This document shows, in pieces, positions 10,531 through 21,113 of a stretch of 64,000 nt of DNA. The translations under genes and the position numbers were made by a program. The DNA comes from Mercurialis annua (Eukaryota; Streptophyta; Magnoliopsida; Malpighiales; Euphorbiaceae): assembly GCF_937616625.2 (NCBI RefSeq), contig NC_065571.1:5830501-5894500 (forward strand). Direction: 5' to 3'. Every line of letters starts with the position of its first letter. Within the stretch, counting starts at the first letter, position 1. The notes beneath the pieces are model-generated. The model did no database searches. It saw only the letters and a list, made by a program, of their open reading frames with translations, and was not told the DNA's origin.

Positions 10531-10967
10531 GCTATGGCTTGATTCGGATAAAGCTATTGTTTTAAGTCTTTTGGAACTATGGCTTTATTCGGATAAAGCG
10601 ATTGCTTTAATTCTTTTGGAGCTATGGCTTTATTCGGATAAAGCGATTGTTTTAAGTCTTTTTAAGCTATGACTTTATTCGGATAAAGCAATTGCTTTAC
10701 ATTTTTTTAAGCTATGATTTTGTTCGGATAAAGCGATTGCTTTAAGTCTTTTTAAGCTATGCCTTTATTCGGATAAAGCGATTGCTTTACATCTTTTTAA
10801 GCTATTGCTTTATTCGGATAAAGCGATTGCTTTAAGTCTTTTTAAGCTATGGCTTTGTTCGGATAAAGCGATTGCTTTAAGTCTTTTTAAGCTATGGCTA
10901 TATTCGGATAAAGCGATTGCTTTACATCTTTTTAAGCTATGACTTTGTTCGGATAAAGCGATCACTT
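10531..10967 (+). repeat. Tandem array of 45-bp units, about 9.7 copies
   Basis: Units begin at 10531, 10576, 10621, 10666, 10711, 10756, 10801, 10846, 10891 and 10936, exactly 45 bases apart. The core of each unit is GCTATGGCTTTATTCGGATA followed by AAGCGATTGCTTTAAGTC. Each contains a short palindrome, AAAGCGATTGCTTT. Because 45 is a multiple of 3, an open frame on the minus strand (10810-11007) encodes a repeating 15-residue peptide; I regard that as a by-product. Confidence 0.93.
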
Positions 10968-11189
10968 GTAAGTTGAAGGAAAAAACTGCCATTATAAACA
11001 CCTTCAAATGTAAATTTAATTACGTTTTGAAAAGAAATGAAGATATAAGGCATTAGTGAAAGCAAACGTACTTTAATCAGGAGTGGTAGCTACCATAAAA
11101 TGGTGGCAAAATCAAACACCATCAAATTTGAAAAACTATTTGAAATGACATTAAAAAAATACAAGTTTATTGAATAAAAAAGGAATAAT

Positions 11190-11490
11190 GTTATAAAAAT
11201 TTATAAACTATATCTATTTTTTTTAATTTAATCGGAAATTTTTAAAACATCTCAATTGTATATAAGAAGTTTTATTTTTTTCCAATTTGATACATGATAT
11301 TATAATATAATGTTGTGACTGCAAAAGATGATGTCCAACTCAGCAAAATCATACCTATGAATGAGTATCACGTCAGCATACGCATCAAACTGAGAAGAAA
11401 AAAATTATCCATACAAGTGAGACGTTTTAAAGTTCGTAATTAAATTGAGAAAACATGAATAGTTTATGATTTTATTTAACATTACCTCAT
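11190..11490. mobile_element. Decayed foldback element
   Basis: Weak inverted similarity between the left part (GTTATAAAAATTTATAAACT) and the right part (AGTTTATGATTTTATTTAAC), with related inner blocks. Boundaries and class are uncertain and no clear target duplication is visible. The rest of 10968-12219 shows only AT-rich unassigned sequence. Confidence 0.4.
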
Positions 11491-12219
11491 AAAAAATAAT
11501 AAAAGGTCCGAATAAATAAAATTTAAAAATATAGAGGTTTATTGTCATATCTCACATGAAATTTGTTAATCATTCAGCGACTGAGCCATGCTTACAATTT
11601 CTATCCATAAAAAAATCCAATAGATTAAAAACGAATTACAGAGACCTGCTATATTACAAATTTTAAAAGAGATATTAAATCAATTAAAATTTCAAAATAA
11701 AAGAGTTTTTTGAATAGATTAACCAAAACAGAAGCATGAACATAAATCATCTTCATCAAGGCTCCATCACCAATTGCTGATAACCACGACCAGGTACAAC
11801 TAATCACCGCCCTCTAGTTTTCAACAACAATTTGCATCACCAATATTTTATCTTTTTTGTTATTATTAATAAAACATAAAATTGATATTTGTTTTTTTGA
11901 TGAATACATAAGATTGATATTTCAATTTAATTAAAATAAATAATTTATTACCTATATTTTAATATAGAATAATAAATTTATTCATCTTAATAGAATAAAA
12001 AAGTAATTAGTTTGTATATCATATTTTTTTTAAATAATACTTATCAAATAAAAAGAATTAGGACATAAAGCAACAAATTGCGAGTTACGCAACTGCCGTA
12101 CCACAATTCTATGCATTTCATTTTTGAGGATTTTGTTCGTATGCATTTTTCAGCATTGAAATTTGGTTGGCGGAATATTTTTTGCCCAATTTCTACTCAA
12201 CATTTTCAGTTAAGTCTTG

Positions 12220-13377
12220 GGCTAATAATCACCCATGGCACCTCAACTTTAGGGGTACGGGCGCTAAACCCCCTGAAGTTTAAAAACGGGCACTAAACCC
12301 CCTAAACTTTGTGTCGGCGCTCACAAAACCCCTTTTGGACGAAATATGACCAAAATACCCCTGGCGCCGTTTTTTCAGTCAACTGACATTTTAAAAAAAA
12401 AATTCTGACACTGTCATATCATCTGACACGTCAGAAATATATCTTAAAAATTTGAAAAACCCAAAATACCCCTAATTTAATTTAAAAAAAAAATCAAACC
12501 AACCCAATTTAATATAAACCAATCTATCAACCCAAAAACCGACCCAACCACCACCCCACCAACCGACCCGCCACCCGACCACCGCCGGAAAATTTTCCGG
12601 TCATCTTCTCCATTTTGAAGATGACCGGAAATTTTCCGGTCATCACACTGAGGAACAGATCTGTTCCTCTGAGGAACAGATCGCCGGACCTGTTCCTCAG
12701 AGGAACAGATCTGGATCTGTTCCTCAACTGAGGAACAGATCGTTCCTCAGTGAGGAACAGATCCGACGGATCTGTGAGGAACAGATCCGTCGGATCTGTT
12801 CCTCACTGAGGAACGATCTGTTCCTCAGTGAGGAACAGATCCGTCGGATCTGTTCCTCAACTGAGGAACGATCTGTTCCTCAGTTGAGGAACAGATCCGA
12901 CTCTGTTCCTCAACTGAGGAACAGATCATCTGTTCCTCACTGAGGAACAGATCCGATCTGTTCCTCAGTGTGATGACCGGAAATTTTCCGGTCATCTTCG
13001 AATCGGAGAAGATGACCGGAAAATTTCCCGGCGGCGGCGGTGGTGGTGGCGGTTCGGGTGAAAGTGGTTTGGTTGGATTTTTTTGGGTTTGATTTGATTG
13101 GGTTGGGTGTTTTAGGGGTATTTTAGGTGTTTTAATTTTTTAGGGTAGTTTGGTGACGTGGCAGCTGACGTGGCGTCACTATTTATTTATTTTTTTTTTT
13201 GAAAAAAAGTCAGTTGACCAGGAAAAACGGCGCCAGGGGTATTTTAGTCATATTTCGTCCAAAAGGGGTTTTGTGAGCGCCGACACAAAGTTTAGGGGGT
13301 TTAGCGCCCGTTTTTAAACTTCAGGGGGTTTAGCGCCCGTACCCCTAAAGTTGAGGTGCCATGGGTGATTATTAGCC
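12220..13377. mobile_element. Mutator-like element with 170-bp TIRs and palindromic core
   Basis: 1,158 bp flanked by an exact 9-bp direct repeat TAAGTCTTG (12211-12219 and 13378-13386). The terminal inverted repeats (12220 to about 12388, and about 13210 to 13377) start GGCTAATAATCACCCATGGC and are near-perfect for about 170 bp. Inside are second-level inverted repeats around ACCGGAAATTTTCCGGTCAT, and a central palindrome array (12649-12971). There is no credible transposase ORF. Terminal length plus a 9-bp duplication identify the Mutator superfamily. The arms have few mismatches, suggesting fairly recent insertion or ongoing homogenisation. Confidence 0.92.
12649..12971. repeat. Array of alternating GAGGAACAGATC / GATCTGTTCCTC palindromes
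   Basis: About 320 bp made almost wholly of a 12-base word GAGGAACAGATC and its complement in alternating orientation, joined by 0-6 base spacers such as CGACG, CCGTCGG or ACT. I count roughly ten of each orientation, some truncated. It is flanked on both sides by ACCGGAAATTTTCCGGTCAT palindromes. Many overlapping hairpins are possible. Internal open frames here follow from the repeat and are not genes. Confidence 0.92.
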
Positions 13378-13544
13378 TAAGTCTTGCATAATTATGATCC
13401 TCTTAATGCAGTTATTAACAAATTTACTGTTTTTTAAAGATAGATTCATAGACGAGATTAGATAGATTTATAGACAAGATGAAAGTCATAAACAACCAAA
13501 TGAGCGTCATTTAGAGTCCGATTGGTTCATCTGTTATTTGTAAG

Positions 13545-13704
13545 CTAGGTAGCACGGACACGGACACGAATACGGGGAAATGAGACACTTGGACACGGCG
13601 AAACGGTATAATTTTAATGTTTCCTATGTAAAAAATAAAGTTTCGTGTCCGAAACGTTTCCGAAACGGGAAACGTCGATTGAATGAAGTGTCCGTGCTAC
13701 CTAG
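13545..13704. mobile_element. hAT-type MITE (GTAGCACGGA family)
   Basis: 160 bp with inverted ends CTAGGTAGCACGGACAC and GTGTCCGTGCTACCTAG and an exact 8-bp direct repeat TTTGTAAG (13537-13544, 13705-13712). Inner sequence is rich in GTTTCCGAAACG-type short palindromes. It is the best-preserved copy of a family also seen near 18785, 26036, 27888 and 50250. Confidence 0.88.
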
Positions 13705-13879
13705 TTTGTAAGTGGTAGTTTATAGCTATTTGCTAATAAACAATAAATGTTTAATGAAATTTTATTAATTGTTATTGATAATATATTAAATGACAATAAA
13801 AAATGTGTGCTTATTTTTTTGTTTCTTTTATAAATAAATTATTATATTTAATGAAAAGAATTAAAACATTTATATAAAA

Positions 13880-14147
13880 ATCGCAAATTTTAGCGTGATT
13901 TGCACTTGCAGCATGTTGAAATTTGATAAGATTAGTTACCAATTTTATTTTTTGGTAAATTAAAACACTCACCAATCATGCAACACCACGTGGTTGTCTA
14001 TTATAATATCTATGTCAATATTTTTTAACTCGGTATTCTGATTTACCAAAATTGAAAGTTGGTGACTGACATTGTCAAGTTTCAAAGTTCGTGTTTTAAT
14101 TGCAAATCATGCTAAAGTTCGTGATTTAATTTGTAATTAACCCTTAA
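13880..14147. mobile_element. Decayed foldback element
   Basis: The right end ...TTTGTAATTAACCC resembles the termini of the element at 10163-10480. Inner blocks (CACTCACCAATC versus a GGTGACTGACATTGTC region, and GCAAATTTTAGCGTGATTTGC versus GCAAATCATGCTAAAGTTCG) pair imperfectly. Boundaries are approximate. Confidence 0.45.
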
Positions 14148-14581
14148 AAACTAAAAAGATTGTTACCGAACGTTTAATTGGAGTTTTTTGAAAAGCAAAA
14201 GTTAAAATCTCCACTCCACTGAAAAGCTGAATCAAACGCCCTCTTAGAAATAAAGTCAGATCGTAATATTAAAATAGAATTTAGTTAAGAATTTTCAAAT
14301 AAGGGACTTCAATTTTTAGAAAAGAAAGTTTTGAAGGATGATTTTTTTTTTACAACTTCTGAATTTTGATGATATATTTTGTTATCAACAAATAAATATA
14401 TAATAAAATATACAAATAATACGATATATTTACTTGATTCAATAATTAAACTTATAATAGTCGAAAGAATAGAGTCATCCATTAATCATCAAAACAAGTA
14501 TAAAATTGGTGAAAAATTGCCAAATTAAGAAAAATCTATAGTATATACATGATGGATATCAAATCTTATTTTAAGTATAAT

Positions 14582-15118
14582 GAAGCCGAGTCGCAGGAGA
14601 TATATTCTCAGATGATACCGGACTCCTGCCCGAAGGGCCAAACCAGACGAAACAGGCGGCCGAATCTATAGGATCCGCCTCGACTAGAACACCATCCGAC
14701 AGGAAGAATACCGAATCCCTAAGGACTCGGACAAAGCGCGTCGACCCTGAGATTCGGATAGATTAACAGATCTTCTGAATATTCTCGAGTATTTTACCTA
14801 TTTGGATACAAACTCCAACTTAGGAAGATGACCTCTAACTTAGGAAGACGAGACTATTTAGGAAGACGTTCTAAATAGGACTCATGTCTGAATAAGGAAT
14901 ATCATTTCTAATCAGGGTCAAACTCTACGAAGTAGCTTCCTATTACAACTCTATAAGGTATACTATCATCTACTATAAAATGAGCTTGAGTTATACCTAA
15001 ACGCACAACTATATTCATATACATAAAACTCTGTTTAAGCTCAATACTGACTTTAGCATCGAAAAGTTAATCGGACAACCACCATCCGGTTAGCTTCTAT
15101 CATATTTTACAACAGGTC
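14582..15118 (+). mobile_element. Probable solo LTR or LTR fragment
   Basis: A GC-richer 530-bp block standing out from its AT-rich flanks. It starts TGAAGCCGAGTC, has a TATAAAA promoter motif near 14976-14982 with about 140 bp downstream, and ends near ACAACAGGTCA. It thus has a U3-TATA-R-U5 arrangement. The flanks TATAA and CATAA match at 4 of 5 bases. No primer-binding site or coding domain follows. The LTR call is inferred from layout, not homology. Confidence 0.5.
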
Positions 15119-15439
15119 ACATAACCATATCAAAAGATAGACTCCATCAATACACTTTTAAAATAAAAACTCAAAATTAGTTTAACCCTTCATAAAAAGT
15201 GACTAAAAAAGTTGGTAACAATTTATGTGCCTCGCATCTAAGACAGAGGCCAACAATTAAAAGAGGAAGTAGAGAAGGAATTCCAATAATATATTAAAAT
15301 CACAAATGAAGTACTCATAGAACAAATATATATAAGAAGAATTCATACAAAACATACAGCAAACCAATAAAAATTTACAAATTTATAATTGTTACGACTA
15401 CTCGTATTATTAGAAATAAAAGACTTAATAAAAAAAAGA

Positions 15440-16110
15440 TGTAAAAGCTACCAGAAATCTACATTATCTGTGCCATAACGAGCCAAATCATTAGATGCTC
15501 TATTTTCTTCCCTGTAAATATTATGTATAACATCAATATTCATACGATCTATGAGGGCAAAAGATGACAAAAAAACCTTCGATTTTTACTTAAAAGTACA
15601 GATTAATCCTTTTATTTTTTTAGCACAATTAAGCCATCGTGTTTTTAAAATTAAACAATTAAACCTTCGTTATTTTAAAATCGAACAAATAAACCCTTTT
15701 AACTTATGTTTTGGACACTTACCCTCTCAAATTTTCGGTAAATATTTTAAATATTAAAATTATTTTTTTGAACTTTTTTCCTATATGATTATGAGAGACA
15801 TGTCAGATATTAACGAGTGTTTTCTAATGGTGTTGGACGAAAAAAAATTATTTGTTCTATTTGAAAATAAAGAGAGCTTAATTGCAACAAAAAAATAAAA
15901 GAGCTGATATATATTTTTGTAAAAACTACGAGATTTTTTTATACCTTTTGCTATCTAAATGAGAGAAAGCCAATTCAACCATCTCAAATGAAGATAACAA
16001 AGGACCTCTTCAGATTTTGAAAAAAACATATGAACCAGATAAGAGAAATCAGTTTCAACCCAAAACTTAAACCACTTTAACAAATGTGCCTCACATCTCA
16101 CACATCTACC
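15440..16110 (-). pseudogene. RNase H relic of a retroelement, split by a MITE
   Basis: On the minus strand two parts of a plant RNase H-like C-terminal domain can be read. One, upstream of the MITE (about 16100-15953), carries FWVETDFSYLV, including the characteristic ETDS-like acidic motif. The other, downstream (15555-15457), carries HNIYREENRASNDLARYG and ends NVDFW-stop, matching the family's 'REGNRVADxLA' region. Between them lies the 397-bp MITE. The remaining frame is short and starts nowhere sensible. This could be from a LINE or from a host RNase H-like (RVT_3) gene. Confidence 0.55.
15556..15952. mobile_element. Mutator-like MITE, copy A of the 400-bp family
   Basis: Closely similar over its full length to the element at 40416-40814, sharing blocks such as CTCAAATTTTCGGTAAATAT and ATGATTATGAGAGACATGTC. 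Ends are inverted (GGCAAAAGATGAC and ATACCTTTTGCT). Flanks ATCTATGAG and ATCTAAATGAG look like a decayed 9-bp duplication. It has more A/T substitutions than copy B, so it is the older insertion. Confidence 0.82.
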
Positions 16111-16805
16111 ATTCTACCCTAAGTCATATATTACAAGTATATATAATGAACAAGAATTAGAAGTATTGGTTATTTATACTAATTGAATTATACTTTTTAA
16201 TTGGCCAACAATATAAAGTTATTCTAATCTCAAATACTTATAAAAAATCAATCATAAAATCAAATCAAATTTTAAACATTATTTTTAATATCACGAGTTA
16301 TACAATTTTATAGATTTTGTTCCTTTAAAATTCATCGATCAAAACAGTGCCTTACTCTCTTAACGCGCACACATTTTGTGATCAAAATATTGATCCAAAT
16401 GAAGCCAATTTGCTTGATGGTGAATACTAAAATAATTTCCATATAAACAGAAACATATTATCCTCCGGACTGATAAATGAAAGCTGAAAGGATGAGGTAG
16501 TGTGAGTGGGAGGATAAGCAATTTATGATAATATAAAGATTTTGCTAAGAAGGGATTGGCAAGCAATTCAGCATTGCTCATAACTGCAACAATTAACAGG
16601 AAAACCTAATCTGAAGGGTTTCCCACACGTTTCATAAAGCCTTAAATGGACAACTAAAATGCACTAATTTTGATAAGCATAACCAATTTATAGTTTAATA
16701 CATTCATTTTATTGCAAACTAAAATTCTTGAAATTATTATTCGAAATGTTTTTGTTTTTGTTGCAGCCATTACACAATGTTTTTCTTTTCTTTTTTCTTG
16801 GATAA

Positions 16806-16936
16806 TCAATGAATTATAACTCAAATTGTATAAGCGATGACATCAAACTGTTAGATCATGGGTTCAAATCCTTCCACAAGCACTGCCTCTTTCCGCTAAG
16901 TTCGCCGAACTCCTTCAATCAATTTCAATTTTTTTA
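16806..16936 (+). mobile_element. tRNA-derived SINE, copy 1
   Basis: A-box-like ATAACTCAAATTGTATAAGC followed about 30 bases later by a B-box-like GGGTTCAAATCC, the internal pol III promoter arrangement. The downstream tail is T-rich. The same layout occurs at three other sites in the window. I see no clear target duplication for this copy. Confidence 0.65.
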
Positions 16937-17526
16937 GATATTATGACTTACGTGATGACACATTACGTTATTCTCTGATATTATATAAATAATGAAATTA
17001 AAAATATATTTTTCCAAATAGATCCGCCCATCACGTCATCTATTTTTTTTATGAAAATAATAATTTATGAGTGAAATTTAATTTATCAATTTAAAATTAT
17101 AGTTCTTATATATTCTATTTACGAATTGAAATAGAGGTATACCACATAGGAAGAGAGAATAAAGTTCATATACCAATACCATTAGTGAAAATTTTCCCAC
17201 TATTTGTGCATATATAATACTAATATATAATCAGCAATACCATAATTGGGTAGCTAAATAAGCTGTAATACTGACATGGCCATATTTAGATTATTGATTC
17301 TCATTGGTCATCATGTTTCTACAAGAAATGTAAGTGATTGAAATCTTGGATTATAAAGAAAAGCCACCTCTTTCCAAGAGTAAAAGCAAACCCTAATTTA
17401 GTTGCAAACTATTACCTTAACGTACAAGCAATTCTCTCTTCTTTTATCAACTCTCATCTTATAAATCTATAAAACCTTCAAAATATTTATTTCAAGAACC
17501 TCATAATTAATTAACAACACACCAAA
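16937..17526. promoter_or_regulatory. Upstream region of the DMP gene
   Basis: AT-rich with no gene. Candidate TATA elements are ATTATAAAG near 17349 and CTATAAAAC near 17467. The latter would give a leader of only about 30 bases, so the former is more likely. The choice cannot be settled from sequence alone. Confidence 0.3.
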
Positions 17527-18120
17527 ATGGCCAATACAAACAGTCTAATCCAATCCAAAGATAACTCCAACTCCAAGAAATCAATGAAAGACAGGACATT
17601 TTCAGGATTTGGTAACCTCATCAAGCTCCTTCCTACAGGAACTGTGTTCATATTCCAGTTTCTGAATCCTGTCTTAACCAACAACGGCCATTGTCACACT
17701 ATGAACAAGTACCTGAGCGGAATACTCATCGGACTTTGCGGTTTTTCTTGTGCATTTTCGTCTTTTACCGATAGTTTTGTCGGCAGCGACGGATTGACTC
17801 ATTATGGAGTTGCAACAATGAAAGGACTATGGCCGGCTACAAATGCGGGATCATCCAATCTGTCACGTTACAAGCTTCAATTTGGTGACTTTGTTCACTC
17901 GTTTTTTACATTGATTGTGTTTGCTGCGTTGTGTCTTCTAGATTCGAATACGGTAGAATGTTTCTACCCTTCTTTTGAGTCTAATGAGAAGACTCTGCTC
18001 ATGGTTTTGCCTCCGGTAATCGGTGCAATTTCCGGCACGGTTTTTATGCTCTTCCCTAATAAGCGCCATGGAATTGGATACCCTTCTTCTTCTGGTTCTA
18101 CTACTCCGGAGGACTCTTAA
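17527..18120 (+). CDS. DMP: DUF679 domain membrane protein (DMP family)
   Basis: Intronless, 197 residues, the usual size and structure for DMP genes. After a short polar N-terminus comes [20 protein letters not shown], the family signature. Four hydrophobic segments follow at about 33-50, 61-80, 121-138 and 155-175. Conserved [17 protein letters not shown] and [11 protein letters not shown] motifs are present. DMP proteins are small four-pass proteins of plastid envelope, ER or tonoplast membranes. Members have been tied to membrane remodelling in senescence, and one subclade (DMP8/9) to sperm-egg fusion. This copy has TNNGHC and RHGIG motifs resembling the DMP2/3/4/6 type, not the gamete type, which is an inference. 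It converges with the EEP gene at 18907. Confidence 0.92.
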   Translation: MANTNSLIQSKDNSNSKKSMKDRTFSGFGNLIKLLPTGTVFIFQFLNPVLTNNGHCHTMNKYLSGILIGLCGFSCAFSSFTDSFVGSDGLTHYGVATMKGLWPATNAGSSNLSRYKLQFGDFVHSFFTLIVFAALCLLDSNTVECFYPSFESNEKTLLMVLPPVIGAISGTVFMLFPNKRHGIGYPSSSGSTTPEDS

Positions 18121-18784
18121 AAAGTCTTTCGATTGGTACTTCAGAAATCATTGTTTGGCAAAGCTTGAAGAGCTTGATTTTAGTTTGATTTTCTTGTTTT
18201 AATTCAAATTTATGTGATTGTTTCTAAAATTTAAGTTGTGGAAAAAATGTATAAGATTCCTATTGATAGTGTATTAAGTTTGTCATTTGTCAATGTTTTG
18301 TCATTTAAGAAGTACTAATTGTCTTTCTTTTCTTTCGTTGGTCCTAAGGACTTATAATTGCAAACAAATGGAAATGCTGAAATGAAAAATGACAGACAAT
18401 ATATTGTAGAAAAACAAATTCTAAATATAAACTTTTGTTTCATTCTCGAAAATGCTAAAAGACACTTTTTAAAAGAGAGGTTATAAATAAAATTTTGGAG
18501 TTTAAGTTTTTTTTTTAAACAAAAACAAATCATAGAAATATTTACCTCTTGATTTTAAAGTGTATGAAGGACTTAAAAGAACTGTGGGATTGCAAGAAAT
18601 GGAAAAGGATTTAGCTTGTCATAGATACATATGATCATTGAAATTTAACAAGAATGAAGAACTTCTATCAAGTTGATTTTATTCTCTGCCCTATTTATTA
18701 TAGATACCAACATCATGACTTACAGAATAACGCAACATTAATGATAAGAGGTGATCAAAATCAAAATAATTTTAATTTACTATG

Positions 18785-18906
18785 TTGCATGGAAACTTCT
18801 TGAAACATATGTTTTGATGTTTCATTTCATTTCCATTTCCGGAAAATCTACTGAAACTCTATAGTTATAACCTATTTTGAAACTACATTTTTCGTTTTGG
18901 CATTTT
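18785..18906. mobile_element. Partial MITE of the GTAGCACGGA family
   Basis: Begins ATGTTGCATGGAAACTTCTT and shares inner blocks (TTTCCATTTCC, GAAACTCTATA, ATAACCTATTT) with the copies at 26036 and 27888. It directly abuts the stop codon of the EEP gene (TGA at 18907-18909), so it seems to form the start of that gene's 3' UTR. Confidence 0.6.
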
Positions 18907-21113
18907 TCAGGAATTTAACTTCCATATGCCTTTAGAAGGCCACGGATTCGTAATCGTGACAACTTTCTGCTTGGATTTCTGGGTTCGTCCAATGGCATTC
19001 GCTTGAATAGCCTCTCTTTCTTTTATAATCTCAACTTTAACTATGTGATGATCAGAAGTACCTTTTGACGAAATCACAGAGTATGATGCTGGAACAAATT
19101 TGAAAGGTGAGTCTTGAGATGCTAAAACATAATCCACTCTTGTGCCGTACTTGCAAGTTCCTTGAACATCTAGTTTAACCAAAAATCCCCAATCAATCTT
19201 CAAAAAACATTAACATAGTAAAATAAATGGAAATAAAGCTAAGACAGGTTCTCACTTTGGCCTTTGGCAATAATAACTACTGGCTCACATTCCCCTGCAA
19301 AATCCTTTGCGTCTATGTACTCTTCTCCCTTTAGAAAGTTGGTTACTTCGATTTTCGGCCTCGGCTTTCCGATGTCTTCATAGTACTGCCAAAATAAATA
19401 TCGGCTTAGAAGAAGAAGATTAAAATGTGTTTTAAGAGAAATACTTACATAGACTTTGTCCACATGTCTTCCATTGACAGAGCCGATCATATTGTGACAC
19501 GTCACTGAAATGATTTTTTAACAAAATGATTGGCTCTGTTTGCGTTCACGTGGTGGAAAAAATCTATGTAAGGATTTCTCGTGTTTTAAAATAAATTCTA
19601 TCGAGGGTCAATTGTCATAAACATGTCACCTTGATAATGTCCATCCATCTCTCTGGTGCGTAATCGGATCCTGTCAACGAGTTGAGACCTCCGGCCAATA
19701 TGTGGGGGGAGTTGCTTGATTGTATTATTGCATTTATTTGTTTCATTCTCCAATTTTCATTCAAATGATCAAGTTGAGTGCAGTAAAAGTCTACTTCTCC
19801 TGCCCAAGGAACAGAAATTGTAGCTTTTAGCACGTTCCTGCATCACACAAGCATACAATGTTGTTAAAGAAATATCATAAACACTTTTAACCTTATAGTA
19901 TTAAGAGCCTGTTGTTATTTGGGTCGACTCGTCAATGGCAGACCCACCCGAACCCATTTCAATAAATGAAAAAAAGGGGTGACGCGGAGTGCAACTGCCT
20001 TTTCTATAATTTCCATTTCTACATAAATAGAAGTTACATGAAAAAACTTCCCCATAACACACAAATCCCATATGGAGATAGACAAATGGATAATGAATTT
20101 TCTCTCCGAAATTCAAAGAAATAACAATTCAAGAAGTAAAAACAAAATCAACAAGAGATAAGTGAATTAGCTTATTATTTATTCAATCCCGCATAAATTA
20201 ACTGTTAACAGACCAAAAAGAATAAGAACCTGAAATCTTCATCATTGGCAATCTTTTGAACTCTCCACCTCTTGATCGGCCATTTTGATAAAATGGCATT
20301 TCCATAGTCTGGGGCCCAGCTCTCAGCGAACACGTATTTCATCCCTAACGAAGCAGCCAAATCCGAAAGAGGTCTCATGCCATTTTCTTCCTGTGCTTTA
20401 ACATCTTGAAGAGCTAAAACATCAGCATCCACTTCTTTAAGCACTTCGAAAATGCTTCTGCTGCTTTTCAAGCTCTCTTCATCTGTGAAATGACTCGGAA
20501 ATTTTGCAGGCAGACAAACAGGTGACCTCAAGACGACGCTGCTTCTATAGTTTCTGCTAGCAATAATATTTGAGGATCCCATTTTTTCATCTTCCACAAA
20601 GCTAAGAAGTTTGTTGTGCGCTAATGAAATCTCGTTGTCAGGAAGATTAATCGAAACCTTACGTTTCAAGACCTTTTGTGGCGGTGAGAGCTGCTCCGGG
20701 CTACTACTCGTCAGGCCAGCAGCACAGAAAGGAGACTGCTTGAGTATACTCTTGGGATGATGATTCACAGAAATAGCTTGAGTATGCATATCTATGGGAT
20801 TCTTGAAAAACGTGAAATCCTCTTGACCTTGGCTGCCGAAAACAGCTGATTCGTCAGACTTTGGAACTGCGGGTGCAAGAGAGAACATAGCAACATTGAA
20901 TGTAGCAATTCGAATTGGCCTTTCTGAGCTAGAATTATCCATTTTGGCATTTCCATGGAGGGAAGCTTTATGGATACCGGGTTTCCATTTACATCGATCT
21001 TTTGAGGTTTTTCCGAACCTTCTGATGATAACTTTCGACCTTGGACGTTTCCATATTAAGCACTTTATCCTTGAACAGAACTGCCACAGTTTCTTGGTCA
21101 CTCTACTTAACAT
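18907..21113 (-). CDS. DNase I-like endonuclease/exonuclease/phosphatase family protein
   Basis: Four coding exons: 21113-20230, 19837-19630, 19385-19256, 19169-18907; 494 residues with intact frame at each junction. The N-terminal 60 residues are basic and Lys/Arg/Trp-rich. The EEP fold starts at RIRIATFNVAMF (about 67-78), continues with VDADVLALQDVKA (metal-binding acid region) and WAPDYGNAILSK, then LDHLNENWRMKQI, ILAGGLNSLTGSDYAPERW and the C-terminal SDHHIVKVEI. The usual GDFNSL is GGLNSL here, as I recall for the plant subgroup that includes Arabidopsis At3g21530. About 150 Ser-rich residues are inserted between the first two motifs. Probably a metal-dependent phosphoesterase; substrate unknown. 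The 19838-20229 intron holds only unassigned sequence. Confidence 0.88.

Larger units (their letters stand above)
4740..10970 (+). mobile_element. Decayed element with 'putative gypsy-type transposon' ORF; ends uncertain
   Basis: A GC-richer island in AT-rich surroundings. It contains, in order: an LTR- or leader-like segment (4740-5590), three 65-bp tandem units, a TATA box, a leader intron (5737-5866), a multi-exon transposon ORF (5874-10016) and an array of 45-bp repeats (10531-10967). The ORF resembles the plant family annotated as putative gypsy-type transposon (Transposase_28), often carried by LTR elements without a standard pol. I found no matching LTR pair, primer-binding site or target duplication, so the outer coordinates are approximate and the class is an inference. 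A hAT element and a MITE are nested inside. Confidence 0.5.

Noticed and set aside
10531..10967. CRISPR-like periodic repeat
   Set aside because: The whole unit repeats, without unique spacers, in a plant nuclear context; it is a tandem repeat.
10810..11007. Minus-strand ORF with a repeating ALSEQSHSLKRLK peptide
   Set aside because: Follows directly from the 45-bp tandem array, whose length is a multiple of three; no start context or conservation evidence.
12527..12727. Arg-rich ORF (RNRS repeats)
   Set aside because: A by-product of the GAGGAACAGATC palindromes inside the Mutator-like element.
4740..15118. A single LTR retrotransposon bounded by 4740-5590 and 14582-15118
   Set aside because: The two candidate LTR-like blocks share no visible sequence similarity, so they are not a pair.
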